Source: Schistocerca nitens (Eukaryota; Arthropoda; Insecta; Orthoptera; Acrididae). From it: DNA of 64,000 nt. Where the stretch lies: positions 303,590,150 through 303,654,149 of the forward strand of contig NC_064619.1 in NCBI RefSeq assembly GCF_023898315.1, given 5' to 3'. The first letter of the stretch is position 1; every line of letters starts with the position of its first letter. Positions 10,491-21,965 of this stretch are shown here, piece after piece. The notes beneath the pieces were generated by a model. That model saw only the letters and a program-made list of their open reading frames with translations, did no database searches and was not told the origin of the DNA. Position numbers and translations under genes: made by a program.

Positions 10491-12250
10491 ATTTATTAAT
10501 AAAATAGACTAGAATCTTACTGACAATCGTCCTTCCCATTTAACACTGAAGAAACTAAAAGTAAACGAGAAAATGTTACCAGAAGCAACCTCCGCTACTC
10601 ATGCTATGATACCTTTCAGAGTATAGATATAGAGTTATATGAATTTATGGTACAAAAGCTTATTGATATTCTCATCGGATGGGTATTTAAACTCGGTGTA
10701 GATCGTAATTATTCTGAAGATGTGGTCGTATAATCGTCATGCACTCAACACAGTCATCCATGACATGCAGTTATGCATTTGCAAATTATGCAGTTTTCTG
10801 ACAGAGGTAACTGCAGACGACCTCTACAAGTACTTCACCACAAGCGTAATTTGAAATTGCCTCACACTGGCCTTACGCTCAGAATTTGAGCCCAAGAATT
10901 TACTAGATGCTAAACGTTTTATATTTTGGTCTAATAGTCTAAAAGTACTACTATTCTCAGTTCCTATCTGACAGTCCAATATTTCCTAGTTGTTGCCCTC
11001 TTTATTCGACAAGAAAAGGAAACAAACATACTTATGGTGTAAAATTTAAAAATTACTTAATCTGCTTGTTTTTCAAAATTGTAAGGACAGCAGACGTACC
11101 ATCAAGTAAAATTTGTATGAACTCATTAATATTGATTTGACACCACCCTCATTATAAACGTTTTAGTTTCTCCACAAGGAGCTATATTAATTAAATTCTT
11201 AGATGAATGCAAGTTAATATACTAGTGGGTTTATGTTTCAGCATAGGCCTTGTACACCTCAAGCAACTATAACCTGCAAGTCTTCTTGCTCCCTCCAAGT
11301 TTTATTTATTAGTGAGTGTGTATGATGAGTGTGTACAGATGGGTAAATGATTTCTCTTAAAATAAGGATATGAGAATATGCTTCTAAACATTTCTATTCG
11401 ACTAAATTTCAAATTAAAGGTCAGTGCGATCCTCACCAGTCTACAACCGAATACGAAAAGTAGAGACTTGATAATCGTTTAGATGACTTAGAATTATTTT
11501 TAAGTGTCATACCTTTCCCACTCCCACCTCTGTTCAAAGGGATGAAATGTCATCATAACTGTCTCCACTCTGTCCTGTGATCCCTAAGAACTATACATTC
11601 GAAATTAATATCTTCGGTTTTCCAATACTTTTACATATCCTCCGACTCCCCCCCCCCCCCCCCCGCTTCCTGTTATTCACACCCACTCTCCTTGTGTTAC
11701 TACGATGTGTCACCTGCAGGATATTGTTTTTTTATTTATTTATTTTTATTAAGATGTATTTACCCTTTATGTGTACAGCTTTCGGTGGAAATTGCTTTAC
11801 AAGGTCCACAATTTTCTTCCTCATCCCTAGATCTGCTATAGCTGTCACAACCTTGCAGTAATCATTACCTAACAGCAGTTCACATTTAGTTGAAATTTTT
11901 GCAATCATCTCAGACTAACGCTCTAACATGAGGTACTTGTAAGCGGCCTGGCTTGTACATACGACGATACTATTTGGGTAAGAGAGTTTATGCTTTACGA
12001 CAACGTGCCTTACCCACCTACCTGTCAGATCCAGCACTGGCTCCATAGCACCGTGACTGCTACTGTGCTGAAGTATTTCATTCAATATACAATGCAAGAT
12101 CAGAAGGAATGCGTGTGTCTTGTATTGCCAATTAAGGCGACTTAGTTCTAGTGAAATTTTCGATATATTCTCGAATATTTCCTTCTCAGGATTGCACTTG
12201 TGCTTTTCCACATATATCTCAATCTAGTCAACAAGTGAAGTCTACTGATA
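10491..12250. other. Unassigned AT-rich sequence with a poly-C run
   Basis: No coding region or known repeat recognised. A run of 17 C occupies 11,648-11,664, and a TTTA-rich stretch lies at 11,729-11,745. Confidence 0.4.
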
Positions 12251-12573
12251 GTCTACGCTATATTATCAAAGATATCTGGACACCTTTTAGTGCACATTTA
12301 CATGGAGTGTATGGCCCCTACGCCTTTATGACGGCTTCAGATCTTGTGGGAACACCTTCAGCGAGATATCTCACTATTTATGAAGAAATAGCAGCTCGTT
12401 CTTCCTCAGCAGACGAATCCAGAGAGGGTTTCGATCTTGGATACTGGGGTCTGGAACGAAGTCGACGTCCTGACTCATCCCAAAACGTACTGCATTGAAT
12501 TCATGGCGACGCTCTCGGAGGGCCTGTCCATTTCAGAAATTTTATTGTCCACAAACCATTGGATTAATAAATA
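12251..12573 (-). mobile_element. Tc1-like element, 3' fragment (subfamily 2)
   Basis: The left end (CTACGCTATATTATCAAAGA) resembles the terminus of the neighbouring Tc1 element. The interior on the minus strand matches the C-terminal part of a Tc1 transposase, including a degraded PxxNPxEHLWD-type block near 12,480. It is cut at 12,573, exactly where the next Tc1 element begins, so that element probably inserted into it. Confidence 0.7.
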
Positions 12574-13785
12574 CACTCTGCGATCAAAAGTATCCGGACA
12601 CCTGGCTGAAAATGACTTACAACTTCGTGGCGCCCTCCATCGGTGGTGTTGGAATTCAATATGGTGTTGGCCCACCCTTTAGCACTGATGACAGCTTCCA
12701 CTCTCTCAGGTATACGTTCAATCAGGTGCCGAAACGGTTCTTGGAGAATGGCAGCCCATTTTTCACGGAGTGTTGCACTGAGGAGAGGTATCGATGTCGG
12801 TCGGTGAGGCCTGGCACGAAGTCGGTGTTCCAAAACATCCCAAAGGTGTTCTATAGGATTCAGGTCAGGACTCCGTGCAGGCCAATCCATTACGTGAATG
12901 TTGTTGTCGTGTAACCAGTCCGCCACAGGCAGCGCATTATGAACAGGTGCTCGATCGTGTTGAAAGACGCAATCTCCATCCCCGAATTGCTCTTCCACAG
13001 TGGGAAGCCAGAAGGTGATGAAAACATCAATGTAGGCCTGTGCTGTGATAGTGCCACGCAAAACAACAAGGGGGGCAAGCTCCCCCCCATGAAAAACATG
13101 ACCACACCATCCCACCACCACCTGTTGGCACTACACACGCTGGCAGATGAAGTTCACCAGGCATTCGCCATACCCACACGCTGCCATCGGATAGCCACAT
13201 CGTGTACCGTGATCCGCCACTCCATACAACGTTTTTCCACTGTTCAGTCGTCCAATGTTTACGCTCCTTACGCCAAACGAGGCGTCGTTTGGCATTTAAC
13301 GGCGTGATATGTGGCTTATGAGCAGGTGCTCGACCATGAAACCCAAGTTTTCTCACCTACTGCCTAACTGTCTTAGTAGTCGCAGTGGATCCTGATGCAG
13401 TTTGGAACTCCTGTGTGATGGTGTGGCGCCTCTCAACTGTCAGCGGCCTCCCTGTCAGTCTACAGACGAGGTCGGCCTGTACGGTTTTTTGCTGTACGTG
13501 CCGCTTCACGTTTACACTTGACTATCACATCGGAAACAGTGGACCTAGGGATGTTTAGGAGTGTGGGAATCTCGCGTACTGACGTATGACACACGTGACA
13601 CGCAATCACCTGACGAAGTTCGAAGTCCGTTAGTTGCGCAGAGCGCCCCATTCTGCCCTTTCAAAATGTCTAATGACTACTGAGGTCGCTGATATCGAGT
13701 ACCTGGCAGTAGGTGGCAGCATAATGCACCTAATATGAAAAACGTATGTTTTTGGGGGTGTCCAGATACTTTTGATCACATAGTG
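12574..13785 (-). mobile_element. Tc1-like DNA transposon, complete with TIRs
   Basis: The 1,212-bp element has inverted termini (left CACTCTGCGATCAAAAGTAT, right ATACTTTTGATCACATAGTG) and TA at both flanks (12,572-12,573 and 13,786-13,787). It belongs to the same family as 49,777-51,022 and 56,945-58,170. Confidence 0.92.
12655..13651 (-). pseudogene. Tc1-like transposase pseudogene
   Basis: Start ATG at 13,651 (MGRSAQLTDFELRQV), N-terminal HTH with STVSDVIVK, then frameshifts around 13,455 and 13,110. The first catalytic block reads VVWSGGSRYTMW where family members have DES, so the first Asp is lost. FQHDRAPVHN carries the second Asp, and SPDLNPIEHLWD the catalytic Glu. The frame runs past the usual stop near 12,660. 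About 330 residues if unbroken, normal for Tc1. The plus-strand open frames over this region are antisense shadows. Confidence 0.9.
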
Positions 13786-14420
13786 TACTACTTTATGGCA
13801 GCATGCATTATGTCGCCGATATAAACAATCACCGTCTCCGAATTGTTCCTCTGTTGTGCACAGAACACAGTGCTTTAAAATGTGTTGACATCCTTCCACA
13901 TTTGGCGTTTCTTAAGCGCACTAAGGGGATAACACCCTACCTTTGAAAGCACCCGCCACACTGTAACACCTCCTCCTTGGTACTTCACTGTTGGCACTAC
14001 ATGCTTTCCAGACATTCGCCAAAACCCAACCCTTATCACTTTGCCACAGGTTGTGACGCGATCCTTCGCTGTAATGTAATCATCCACTGTGCTCGGCGTC
14101 GCTGTTTACATCACCTCAAGTACCGACTAGCGAAGTGTGTGGCGTATGGGGCTCCTCCACGAATGTATCCCGTTCTTTTTAACCCTCTACTCACAGCCAT
14201 ACCTGTACTGCTGGTAACACTTTGGAACTCACCAGTGATTCCATCCGCTGATTTTATGCGATATTTTACAACCATCCTGCTCGACGTTTTCTGTCCGTTA
14301 CCACACGAGATCTGTGTGGTACTGGTTTAGCTGTGATTGTTCATTCGTGCTGTGATTGTTCGTTGGTGTGACTGTTGATACCAACGATAAAATCTGTGTA
14401 TGCTTTTGCAGTCTTCCATA
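13786..14420 (-). pseudogene. Tc1-like transposase fragment (subfamily 3)
   Basis: Minus-strand blocks: DRVTTCGK and VGFWRMSGKHVVPTVKYQGG (about 14,060-13,980) correspond to the middle of a Tc1 transposase; EEQFGDGDCLY follows at about 13,840, where the second-Asp block should come. The N-terminal HTH region lies towards 14,400. It ends at the TA of the neighbouring complete Tc1 element, so it was probably the insertion target. Confidence 0.7.
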
Positions 14421-15044
14421 TTACGGCCACAAAGTCTTTCAATGTTTTGGGCGCTTCTCTGCAGCTGATACCAGATCCCATGGCCTACAGTAGCTCGTTA
14501 CATAGTAACCGCATGCGGTTAGATTTCTTTCGCTTAGTTACCTTTGTATCTCTATTGCATTTTAACTATCCGCACAAGAGTAGAAATCCCCATGGTATGC
14601 GCCTCGTGTCTTGTTTGGAAACAACCTTGTTCCACTTACTCACGTAACTCTCTGTTGAAAACGTTAATACTGATTTTACTCTTAGCCCTAAAGCTGGTTC
14701 TGTTTCTGTTTTATTTTTCCGACAGTGTTAGCTGAACGTTAAACATAGCAGTTGGGACAGGCATGCGGACAGGTTACATGGTGAGTAGTTGGCCGATATG
14801 CACTGCGTGTACGGGTTTACTCACTGTAACGGAAGAATCACACTACCACCCTGTGCTTTCCCGCAGCAACAGCAAGCACATCACAGTATTTTTGGATCTG
14901 AGGATTGCTGCATTACTCTGTGTTTTTCTGTTATACATTTTACTCATTGCATGTTATAGTCTTTTTCACTACTGTGAAGGTATTTTCGTAGAATGAAAGG
15001 TAACTGGCGTAACAAACCGAATAAATAACTACTGCATTATAACT
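14421..15044. other. Unassigned sequence
   Basis: No gene, RNA or repeat identified between the Tc1 fragment and the SINE at 15,045. Confidence 0.35.
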
Positions 15045-15275
15045 GTCCGCCTGCCTAGCTGAGCGGTTAAGTGCTTGCCTACCATGCAGCCGGCCTGGGT
15101 TCGATTCCCCGCCGGGTTGGAGATTTTTACCGCTCGTGGACTGGGTTTTCCTCGTCATCATTTCATCCTCATCACCGGCACCCGAGTCAGCTGTAGTAAG
15201 ACTCGCACTCAGCAGCCGAACTTCCCCGGACGGGGCCTTCCGGCCGGCAATGCCATACCATCATTTCATTTCACA
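15045..15275 (+). mobile_element. SINE, head Y / tail B
   Basis: tRNA-like head: A-box region CTGCCTAGCTGAGCGGTTAA and B box GGTTCGATTCC at about 15,099. The tail reads CCTCGTCATCATTTCATC, then AGCCGAACTTCCCCGGACGG, CCGGCAATGCCATACCATCA and TTTCATTTCA. The tail is shared with 22,992-23,262, which has a different head. Confidence 0.85.
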
Positions 15276-15404
15276 TTTTAACTCTGTAACGAGTCACCGA
15301 AGACAACAGGTTCCAGATACCAAAATACTCAGAAAATATCCGTGTAAAACCTCCGAAATTTTTCTGTGGAGTTCGTGTTCATCTTGTAGATTAACGTCCA
15401 TCTC

Positions 15405-15620
15405 CGCATCTCAAAAGTGAGCTTGTCTAGCTACTGTGCAGAGAAGCCGAGCTCTAATCCCGGTACTGCCAGGTATTTTTCCTTGGTTGAAATAGTGTAG
15501 TGTGGTGTACTCAGTCAAGTGGTATCATTTGAAGAGGTACTTGCACGAGTAGCGGCTCTGAGCTCAAAAAGCCGGCAACGACCGAGAGAGCAGTGCGCTG
15601 CATCCACGCCCCCCCCCCTC
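15405..15620 (+). mobile_element. SINE-like element, fourth tRNA-like head
   Basis: The head includes GTCTAGCTACTGTGCAGAGA and a B-box-like TCTAATCCCGGTACTGCC; the tail includes GTACTTGCACGAGTAGCGGC, CAACGACCGAGAGAGCAGTG and a C run at 15,609-15,617. The neighbouring RTE copy begins right after it. Recognised from memory as a repeat type; coordinates are approximate. Confidence 0.6.
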
Positions 15621-15622
15621 CA

Positions 15623-16893
15623 CATGTTGTTGTTGTTGTTGTGGTCTTCAGTCCTGAGACTGGTTTGATGCAGCTCTCCATGCTACTCTATCCTGTGCAA
15701 GCTTCTTCATCTCCCAGTACCTACTGCAACCTACATCCTTCTGAATCTGCTTAGTGTATTCATCTCTTGGTCTCCCCCTACGATTTTTACCCTCCACGAT
15801 GCCCTCCAATGCTAAATTTGTGATCCCTTGATGCCTCAAAACATGTCCTACCAACCGATCCCTTCTTCTAGTCAAGTTATGCCACAAACTTCTCTTCTCC
15901 CCAATCCTATTCAATACCTCCTCATTAGTTACGTGATCTACCCACCTTATCTTGAGCATTCTTCTGTAACACCACATTTCGAAAGCTTCTATTCTCTTCT
16001 TGTCCAAACTGGTTATCGTCCATGTTTCACTTCCATACATGGCTACACTCCATACAAATACTTTCAGAAATGACTTCCTGTCACTTAAATCTATACTCGA
16101 TGTTACCAAATTTTTCTTCTTCAGAAACGCTTTCCTTGCCATTGCCAGTCTACATTTTATATCCTCTCTACTTCGACCATCATCGGTTATTTTGCTCCCC
16201 AAATAGCAAAACTCCTTTACTACTTTAAGTGTCTCATTTCCTAATCTAATACCCTCAACATCACCCGACTTAATTCGACTACATTCCATTATCCTCGTTT
16301 TGCTTTTGTTGATGTTCATCTTATATCCTCCCTTCAAGACACCATCCATTCCGTTCAACTGCTCTTCCAAGTCCTTTGCTGTCTCTGACAGAATTACAAT
16401 GTCATCGGCGAACCTCAAAGTTTTTATTTCTTCTCCATGGATTTTAATACCTACTCCGAATTTTTCTTTTATTTCCTTTACTGCTTGCTCAATATACAGA
16501 TTGAATAACATCGGGGGGAGGCTACAACCCTGTCTTACTCCCTTCCCAACCGCTGCTTCCCTTTCATGTCCCTCGACTCTTATAACTGCCATCTGGTTTC
16601 TGTACAAATTGTAAATAGCCTTTCGCTCCCTGTATTTTACCCCTGCCACCTTTAGAATTTGAAAGAGAGTATTCCAGTCAACATTGTCAAAAGCTTTCTC
16701 TAAGTGTACAAATGCTAGAAACGTAGGTTTGCCTTTCCTTAATCTTTCTTCTAAGGTAAGTCGTAAAGTCAGTATTGCCTCACGTGTTCCAGTATTTCTA
16801 CGGAATCCAAACTGATCTTCCCCGAGGCCGGCTTCTACTAGTTTTTCCATTCGTCTGTAAAGAATTCGTGTTAGTATTTTGCAGCTGTGGCTT
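15623..16893 (-). mobile_element. RTE-type LINE, 5'-truncated (copy B)
   Basis: The 3' end on the minus strand is a (ACA)n-type simple repeat at 15,623-15,642 after CAAACCAGTCTCAGGACTGA. The 5' end is truncated inside the reverse transcriptase at about 16,893, losing the endonuclease and the RT N-terminus. It is the least decayed LINE in the window. Confidence 0.9.
15648..16850 (-). CDS. RTE reverse transcriptase, C-terminal 400 residues, open but 5'-truncated
   Basis: This is the longest open frame in the window. It holds the central and C-terminal part of an RTE-type reverse transcriptase: GFRRNTGTREAILTLR (about 15-30), motif A FVHLEKAFDNV (47-57), GVRQGCSLPPMLFNLYIEQA (about 104-123), FADDIVIL (147-154), then the C-terminal blocks CYLGSKITDDG, MYGSETWTI and DHVTNEEVLNRIGE. 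In this family motif A is normally FVDLEKAFD; here the catalytic Asp is His, so the enzyme should be inactive although the frame is intact. The frame remains open upstream of the first Met up to the truncation, so 16,850 is not a natural start. No promoter belongs to it; it is a dead-on-arrival insertion. Confidence 0.88.
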   Translation of the reverse strand: MEKLVEAGLGEDQFGFRRNTGTREAILTLRLTLEERLRKGKPTFLAFVHLEKAFDNVDWNTLFQILKVAGVKYRERKAIYNLYRNQMAVIRVEGHEREAAVGKGVRQGCSLPPMLFNLYIEQAVKEIKEKFGVGIKIHGEEIKTLRFADDIVILSETAKDLEEQLNGMDGVLKGGYKMNINKSKTRIMECSRIKSGDVEGIRLGNETLKVVKEFCYLGSKITDDGRSREDIKCRLAMARKAFLKKKNLVTSSIDLSDRKSFLKVFVWSVAMYGSETWTITSLDKKRIEAFEMWCYRRMLKIRWVDHVTNEEVLNRIGEKRSLWHNLTRRRDRLVGHVLRHQGITNLALEGIVEGKNRRGRPRDEYTKQIQKDVGCSRYWEMKKLAQDRVAWRAASNQSQD

Positions 16894-17049
16894 ATACCTC
16901 CTCATACCACATCCAATTAAACCCAATTACATCACTGGCAGAGGACGACACGGCTGTCGGCAGGTCCCGATTGGCCCATCATGGCAAGAATGCGGAGCTT
17001 TGCTTTGCTTGCTTGCTGTAGATACACAACATTCCGAGGGTTGCTACAC

Positions 17050-17605
17050 AGGGTGTCCAAGGAGGAATAGTCAGTATTCAGGGATATGACAGGAATGATC
17101 ATTCGGAGCAAAACCATCTGGTAAACATGGACTCTGCAATGAACACTTTAAGAGCTATAAATACTTCTTCATATTCGATGCTGTGAAACAAATCTCTTCT
17201 ACTACAAGCAATTTGCTTTTCATGTTTTGGTTATACCAAAACAAGGAAAAAATGACTAGTAACCATGGGCTCTAAGGTTCATACGTTAACAGCTATAAGC
17301 ACTTATTAATCTTCGCTACTGTGAGACACATCTCTTCTACTGTACAAGTGCCCAGAGCTCTTAAGGCATGCATTTTAGAATGTGTGTTTGCTAGACAACA
17401 TTTTCTCGCTTTCGTCCATACTGCCTCTTCCCAGAAAATGGAAAGCAAAGAACTTGTAGTACAAGAGATTTGCTCCACTCTATCGAAGATGAGGAAATAC
17501 TCATAGCTCTTATAGTATGCGTTTTAGAGCCATTGTTTATTAGAATTTTTGTTTCGAATAAACCTTTATGTCATATCCCTGAATACTGACCATTCCTGCT
17601 AGCAT
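17050..17605. mobile_element. Palindromic MITE-like element
   Basis: The ends are inverted copies: left GGAATAGTCAGTATTCAGGG at 17,063 and right CCCTGAATACTGACCATTCC at 17,577. The inverted similarity runs inwards for about 170 bases per arm, through shared blocks such as TAAGAGCTAT. A third, partial copy of the arm motif (GGGCTCTAAGGTTCATACG to TTCTACTGTACAAG, 17,268-17,346) sits in the middle in the left-arm orientation. No coding content. Confidence 0.8.
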
Positions 17606-17761
17606 ACGACACAGAAATTTTCTAAGACAATGATGAACAGTGTAATATTACACAATTTTTTGTTCATGTGGTTGTCCTGGTTCGTCAAATATCATGCCGA
17701 ACTATTTCCTCCAGCGAAATCTGTACTGGTGTAAAAATTTAAAAAATATATAAAGAAGAGG

Positions 17762-17793
17762 GAGAGAGAGAGAGAGAGAGAGAGGTGGGGGGG
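17762..17793. repeat. (GA)n microsatellite with G-rich end
   Basis: About 11 GA units followed by a G-rich stretch. Confidence 0.95.
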
Positions 17794-18066
17794 AGAAAAG
17801 ATAATGTGGTGCGAACCATACGAGAGAGATACATTTTATGATTGCAATGACACGTAAAATTTAATTCCTCTGTCTCAGCCGCCATCGCTCTTATCATTAT
17901 GTCCGGTTCTAAGACGAGAGTGATCTTCTTACACGTATACGAACAACTATCAGCATCGTGTTTGTGTTCCGGGTTATCAGAAAAATTAAGTTGTTTTTAA
18001 GTAATCTTCAAAGATCGTTATCGAATCGAGTGGGCCATGCAACTGTCACGTGGCTTAATAACGCCT

Positions 18067-18527
18067 TCCATCCATGTACGTCCAAAGGAACATTGCACTG
18101 TTCTTCTTAACAACATAGTCCGTGTAATATCGTATTGATCCGCCGATACTAGAAAGTGACTTTCAATTAAAATGTCCTCCCCTGTACGGGGATTACATAA
18201 CGACTGTACGAGTACAGGTTGTGACGCAAAAACGACGACATGTGGAAGTCTGGGTCTAGCCTTGAGTCGTGCACAGATAGCCAGAACAGTTAAGGCAAGC
18301 GCTGGCGTAAGGCAGGAAGTTCGGATTCGAGTCTCGGTAGGGCACACATTTTCACTGTCGTCATTTCCTTATACAACTGATGGTTCTTCGCATTGGCAAC
18401 TGCGTATACATTTCATATATTTCATAACGACTGTAGTTGCCGCAGTGCCTACATGAATGCATGTCCGAAGGAACAATGCACCGTGTTTCTAAACAACACA
18501 GACATTGTAATACCTTATTCCGTTGTG
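18067..18527. repeat. tRNA-like repeat flanked by partial direct repeats
   Basis: A block of about 65 bases beginning near GTCCAAAGGAACATTGCAC (18,080) recurs as GTCCGAAGGAACAATGCAC (18,463) in the same orientation, about 383 bases apart. Between them is a degenerate tRNA-like stretch: CACAGATAGCCAGAACAGTT (A-box side, about 18,270), then TTCGGATTCGAGTCTCGG (B-box side, about 18,320). The arrangement looks like a partial tandem dimer of a tRNA-containing repeat. No coding content. Confidence 0.65.
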
Positions 18528-18529
18528 AG

Positions 18530-18800
18530 TTTTGGAAGATTTCTGGTTGTGGAATCCATGTCGATTTTTGTGGAGGAAATTTTCATTTTTCTGTGTGACC
18601 AAAAAACACATTCTATAATTCTGCAACAGATGGATGTCAGTGTTATGGGCCTATACCTATGTGCATCTGTCCTATGACTCTTCTTGGAAATGGGAATGAC
18701 CTGCACTTATTTCCAGTCGCTAGGTATCGTCCGTTACTCCAGCGACCTTCAATACCTGCTGCTATCCTCATGGCTTTCCATTACTAAGCGATTGTAGTTG
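18530..18800 (-). pseudogene. LINE reverse-transcriptase fragment
   Basis: Minus-strand translation gives QVIPISKKSHRTDAHRYRPI at about 18,703-18,644, followed by TLTSICCRIIECVFWSH, the finger/palm start of a CR1/Jockey-group reverse transcriptase. Upstream and downstream frames are broken. Only about 90 residues are recognisable. Confidence 0.75.
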
Positions 18801-19296
18801 CCTTTTCCGAGCAAAGTACATGTGTTATATCTCTGAGTGAAGATCTTTGTAATATTCATCAAATTTACAGCACATGCTGGATACTGGCGGCTTCGTAGTG
18901 TCAATCACTATGTGTATTTATAGTGAAAAGTGGTTAATCCATGGCGAATAGGAAATTAAAATGGGATCGGCCAGGTGGATACTAACTGCAGTATCTCCCA
19001 TACTTCCACAATAAGTAAGATAATTCGTTTTTCGAGACAACATGACAAATAACTACCGCCCATGACAACACATAAAAGATTTTTTTAACCTTTTTGTCAG
19101 AGAGTCAGGGTTAACATCATGCCACGGAAATAAAAATGTAACTTCTCTATGCCCCATCTTAACATGTGCTTGAAAAGACTTGAAACTTGTTTATGGGAGT
19201 ATACAAATATGTTAGAAAGCGACTGGTCGCAGTTTTCTTCATTTATATTAAGTACACAATCCCGGGTTCTAGAAAATCCATCAAGGAAAAGATTAA

Positions 19297-19473
19297 AAAT
19301 GGCTCTGAGCACTATGGGACTTAACATCTATGGTCATCAGTCCCCTAGAACTTAGAACTACTTAAACCTAACTAACCTAAGGACATCACACAACACCCAG
19401 TCATCACGAGGCAGAGAAAATCCCTGACCCCGCCGGGTATCGAACCCGGGAACCCGGGCGTGGGAAGCGAGAA
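19297..19473 (-). mobile_element. Chimeric SINE, head X / tail A
   Basis: The 3' tail is tail A of the common SINE, but the head is different: on the minus strand it includes a B-box region GGTTCGATACC-like and GGCGGGGTCAGGGATTTTCT, CTGCCTCGTGATGACTGGGT. An 11-bp duplication GAAAAGATTAA flanks it at 19,286-19,296 and 19,474-19,484, so the two parts moved as one unit. Confidence 0.88.
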
Positions 19474-19484
19474 GAAAAGATTAA

Positions 19485-21587
19485 CGAAGTTTATGATTTC
19501 TTCACGTGACGGTACAGAAAATACCGCAGGTTCCATTGCTCTTGAAGGTCGCAGGTAATGATATCAGATTTTTGAGTCCTTCCATAGTAAAAAGGATATA
19601 ATGATGCATTCATACTTCTGTTACTACCAATTAGAGACCTTTTACCGTAAATCTGTAACTCATATTTTTTGGAATCACGATCTCATGACGCAATTAACGC
19701 CTTCTAAGAATTATTAAAGTTACCATTTATGCGGAGTGAGAAGAAAGGATTTGAGAAAATCTAGAGCTCGAGTGTGCGAATTGCTATATGTGATTTGGTT
19801 CAAGGCTCCTCTAGGTCATATAAGAAAGACTGCCAACTGATCCCGTTTTTATATAATCCAGCAAGGAACAGATCGCTAAAATCGATTTACTCCACATACT
19901 AACACGTTCATTCTAAAGTTTGGAACCAAGGACGACTTACTTTGTTGAAAAAATCCGATTCCAGCACATTGTTGTTCGTAGTGGCTACTGTGTCTACATT
20001 TCATGACGTTAGTAAGCAGGATCGTTTCGCTCTGCAGTCGATTATTAACTGGCTAAGAAAATTGGTAGATTGCAACCTGACTTGAGAAAGATAATCACAA
20101 CAACTTGCATCTGTATCCTCAAATTAGTATTAGGATTGTTGGATTCGGGGCCACTGAAAGATACTGATGACTAAGCGTAGCTCTACAGTCGTAGGTCTGC
20201 GGTGTTCACCGCTGTGGGTCTGCCTTACTAACAGCCTCATCCGTCTATGATAGGTTTAGGCAGGCAAACACCAATTGAACATGTGAAGCCCGGCAAATAC
20301 TGTGCAATAAATAAGCAGAAAAATTAATTAAATAGAACGGAAAATTGAGTGGAATCAAAATACTAAACAAAATAATCAGAAAAGCGACGAAGTAAAATGT
20401 AATACTGCATAATATATTTTCAACTAAAACAATAAGAGAGATGATAACCTTACATAAAGTCATTAAATCTGTGTCGGTTTCCATCTTACGTTAAAGAATT
20501 AACATCTTAGCTAAGTGCAGGTAAGTCCATGTGAACAGAGAGTAATATTTTGCATATTTCCCTGTTAAATCATCTAACTCTATAGCAAGGCCTAGGTCCA
20601 AAGCCCAATTACACGTCACTGTATAACAGTCCTTGCCAATATTTGCGCTGCCGCAGTTCCATCGCAGTCGTCTACTCAGTGCTCCAGTTCTCCCCATCAC
20701 TGCTCTGTTCTGAGCAGGTGTGCGAATCAGATGACTATACGCCAAAGGCTACACCTGCAGGAAATTTACGAAGACGTTTTTGCAACACAGTGCAACTGCT
20801 TTTAAGAGGCGATAACTGCAGCATACTTTTTTAAATAGGATTTCATCAACGGTGTTTGTTTTTAACTTTTCATTTTTTGACAGATCAGGGACCTCTATAA
20901 CTTCAGACGAAAAGTACATCAGACAGTGCTAATACGGTGAGCAAACCTACAAAACACTTTAGACTGAGGCATTCAGCATTAAGTTGTGTTGTTTACACAT
21001 TTAAACAGATTTCAGTTTTGGAATATGGAATATATCTCGCCCTATGGTTCGCGATACAGTCAGACATATGGAGTTATGCTAATTAAAATCGATTAAACTT
21101 CATAATTGCTGGGACTTTGTCAATTCCATAATAGAAAAAGAAACATTCGTACATTTATATGCACGTATTGAACGAAACACAGAAATAACTTTAGCAGCTT
21201 GTCGGAGATGTTTCTCCTGTTGTAACATTTTATAAAAGCCTTATAAGTCTCTGGACTGGACAAACAGGTCGTTGAATTGGGTACGTCTATCAGCTATAGT
21301 TTCAACAATGAGGTACATTAGCAGCCGAAAACCAGTAGGCCTGACAAATAAACAGAAATATTACTTCATTCGAGCATTGTTTTGGAATCGTTTTGACAAC
21401 TCATGACGAAATGTTTCAATTACTGAAAAATACACCCTCATGTCTGGTCCACAAATGACTACCTTGAGTTACGGGAAACGTTTCACGTCATGCACCTGAA
21501 GCTGATTTTTTTTTTCCATAAGATTGTTTGATAGCATCAGTCCTGTCCGACATATCTCTTACCAAATGATTCTCCCCTTACATTAAG
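19485..21587. other. Unassigned AT-rich sequence
   Basis: No gene, RNA gene or known repeat recognised on either strand; only short, non-conserved open frames. Confidence 0.4.
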
Positions 21588-21965
21588 ATACTTAATGTGT
21601 TGATCCATGACAACGCTCGTACACACACTGCTGGCACAACGCAACGGCTGCTTGAAAAATTTCAGTGGGACGTTTTCGATCATCCGCCCTACAGTCCTGA
21701 CCTGGCACCCAACTACTTTCACCTTTTCCCTGAACTGGAGCACTTTCAAACCAGCGAAGATCTTCAGAACAATGGCAGTGTTCATTTGCAATCATTGGTA
21801 GCAACATTTTTTGAAGAGGGTATTGTAAAGCTTGTCCACAAGTACGATAAATGTCTCAGTCTTTTCGGTGATTATGTTGAAAAGTAACCATAAGTGTACA
21901 AAACTTTTGGTAATAAAATAATTGTTTTCTATGAACTTGTCCATTAATTATAGCCTATCGGGGGT
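21588..21965 (+). pseudogene. Mariner transposase, C-terminal fragment
   Basis: Open from 21,597 to 21,887. LIHDNARTHTA carries the second catalytic Asp and HPPYSPDLAPNYFHLF the third, with the spacing of a mariner DD34D enzyme; the normal C-terminus KLVHKYDKCLSLFGDYVEK and a stop follow. The N-terminal two thirds, including HTH and first Asp, are missing. A decayed 3' terminus may run to about 21,965. Confidence 0.85.

Noticed and set aside
12151..13307. Plus-strand frames of 115-139 codons
   Set aside because: Antisense shadows of the minus-strand Tc1-like transposases.
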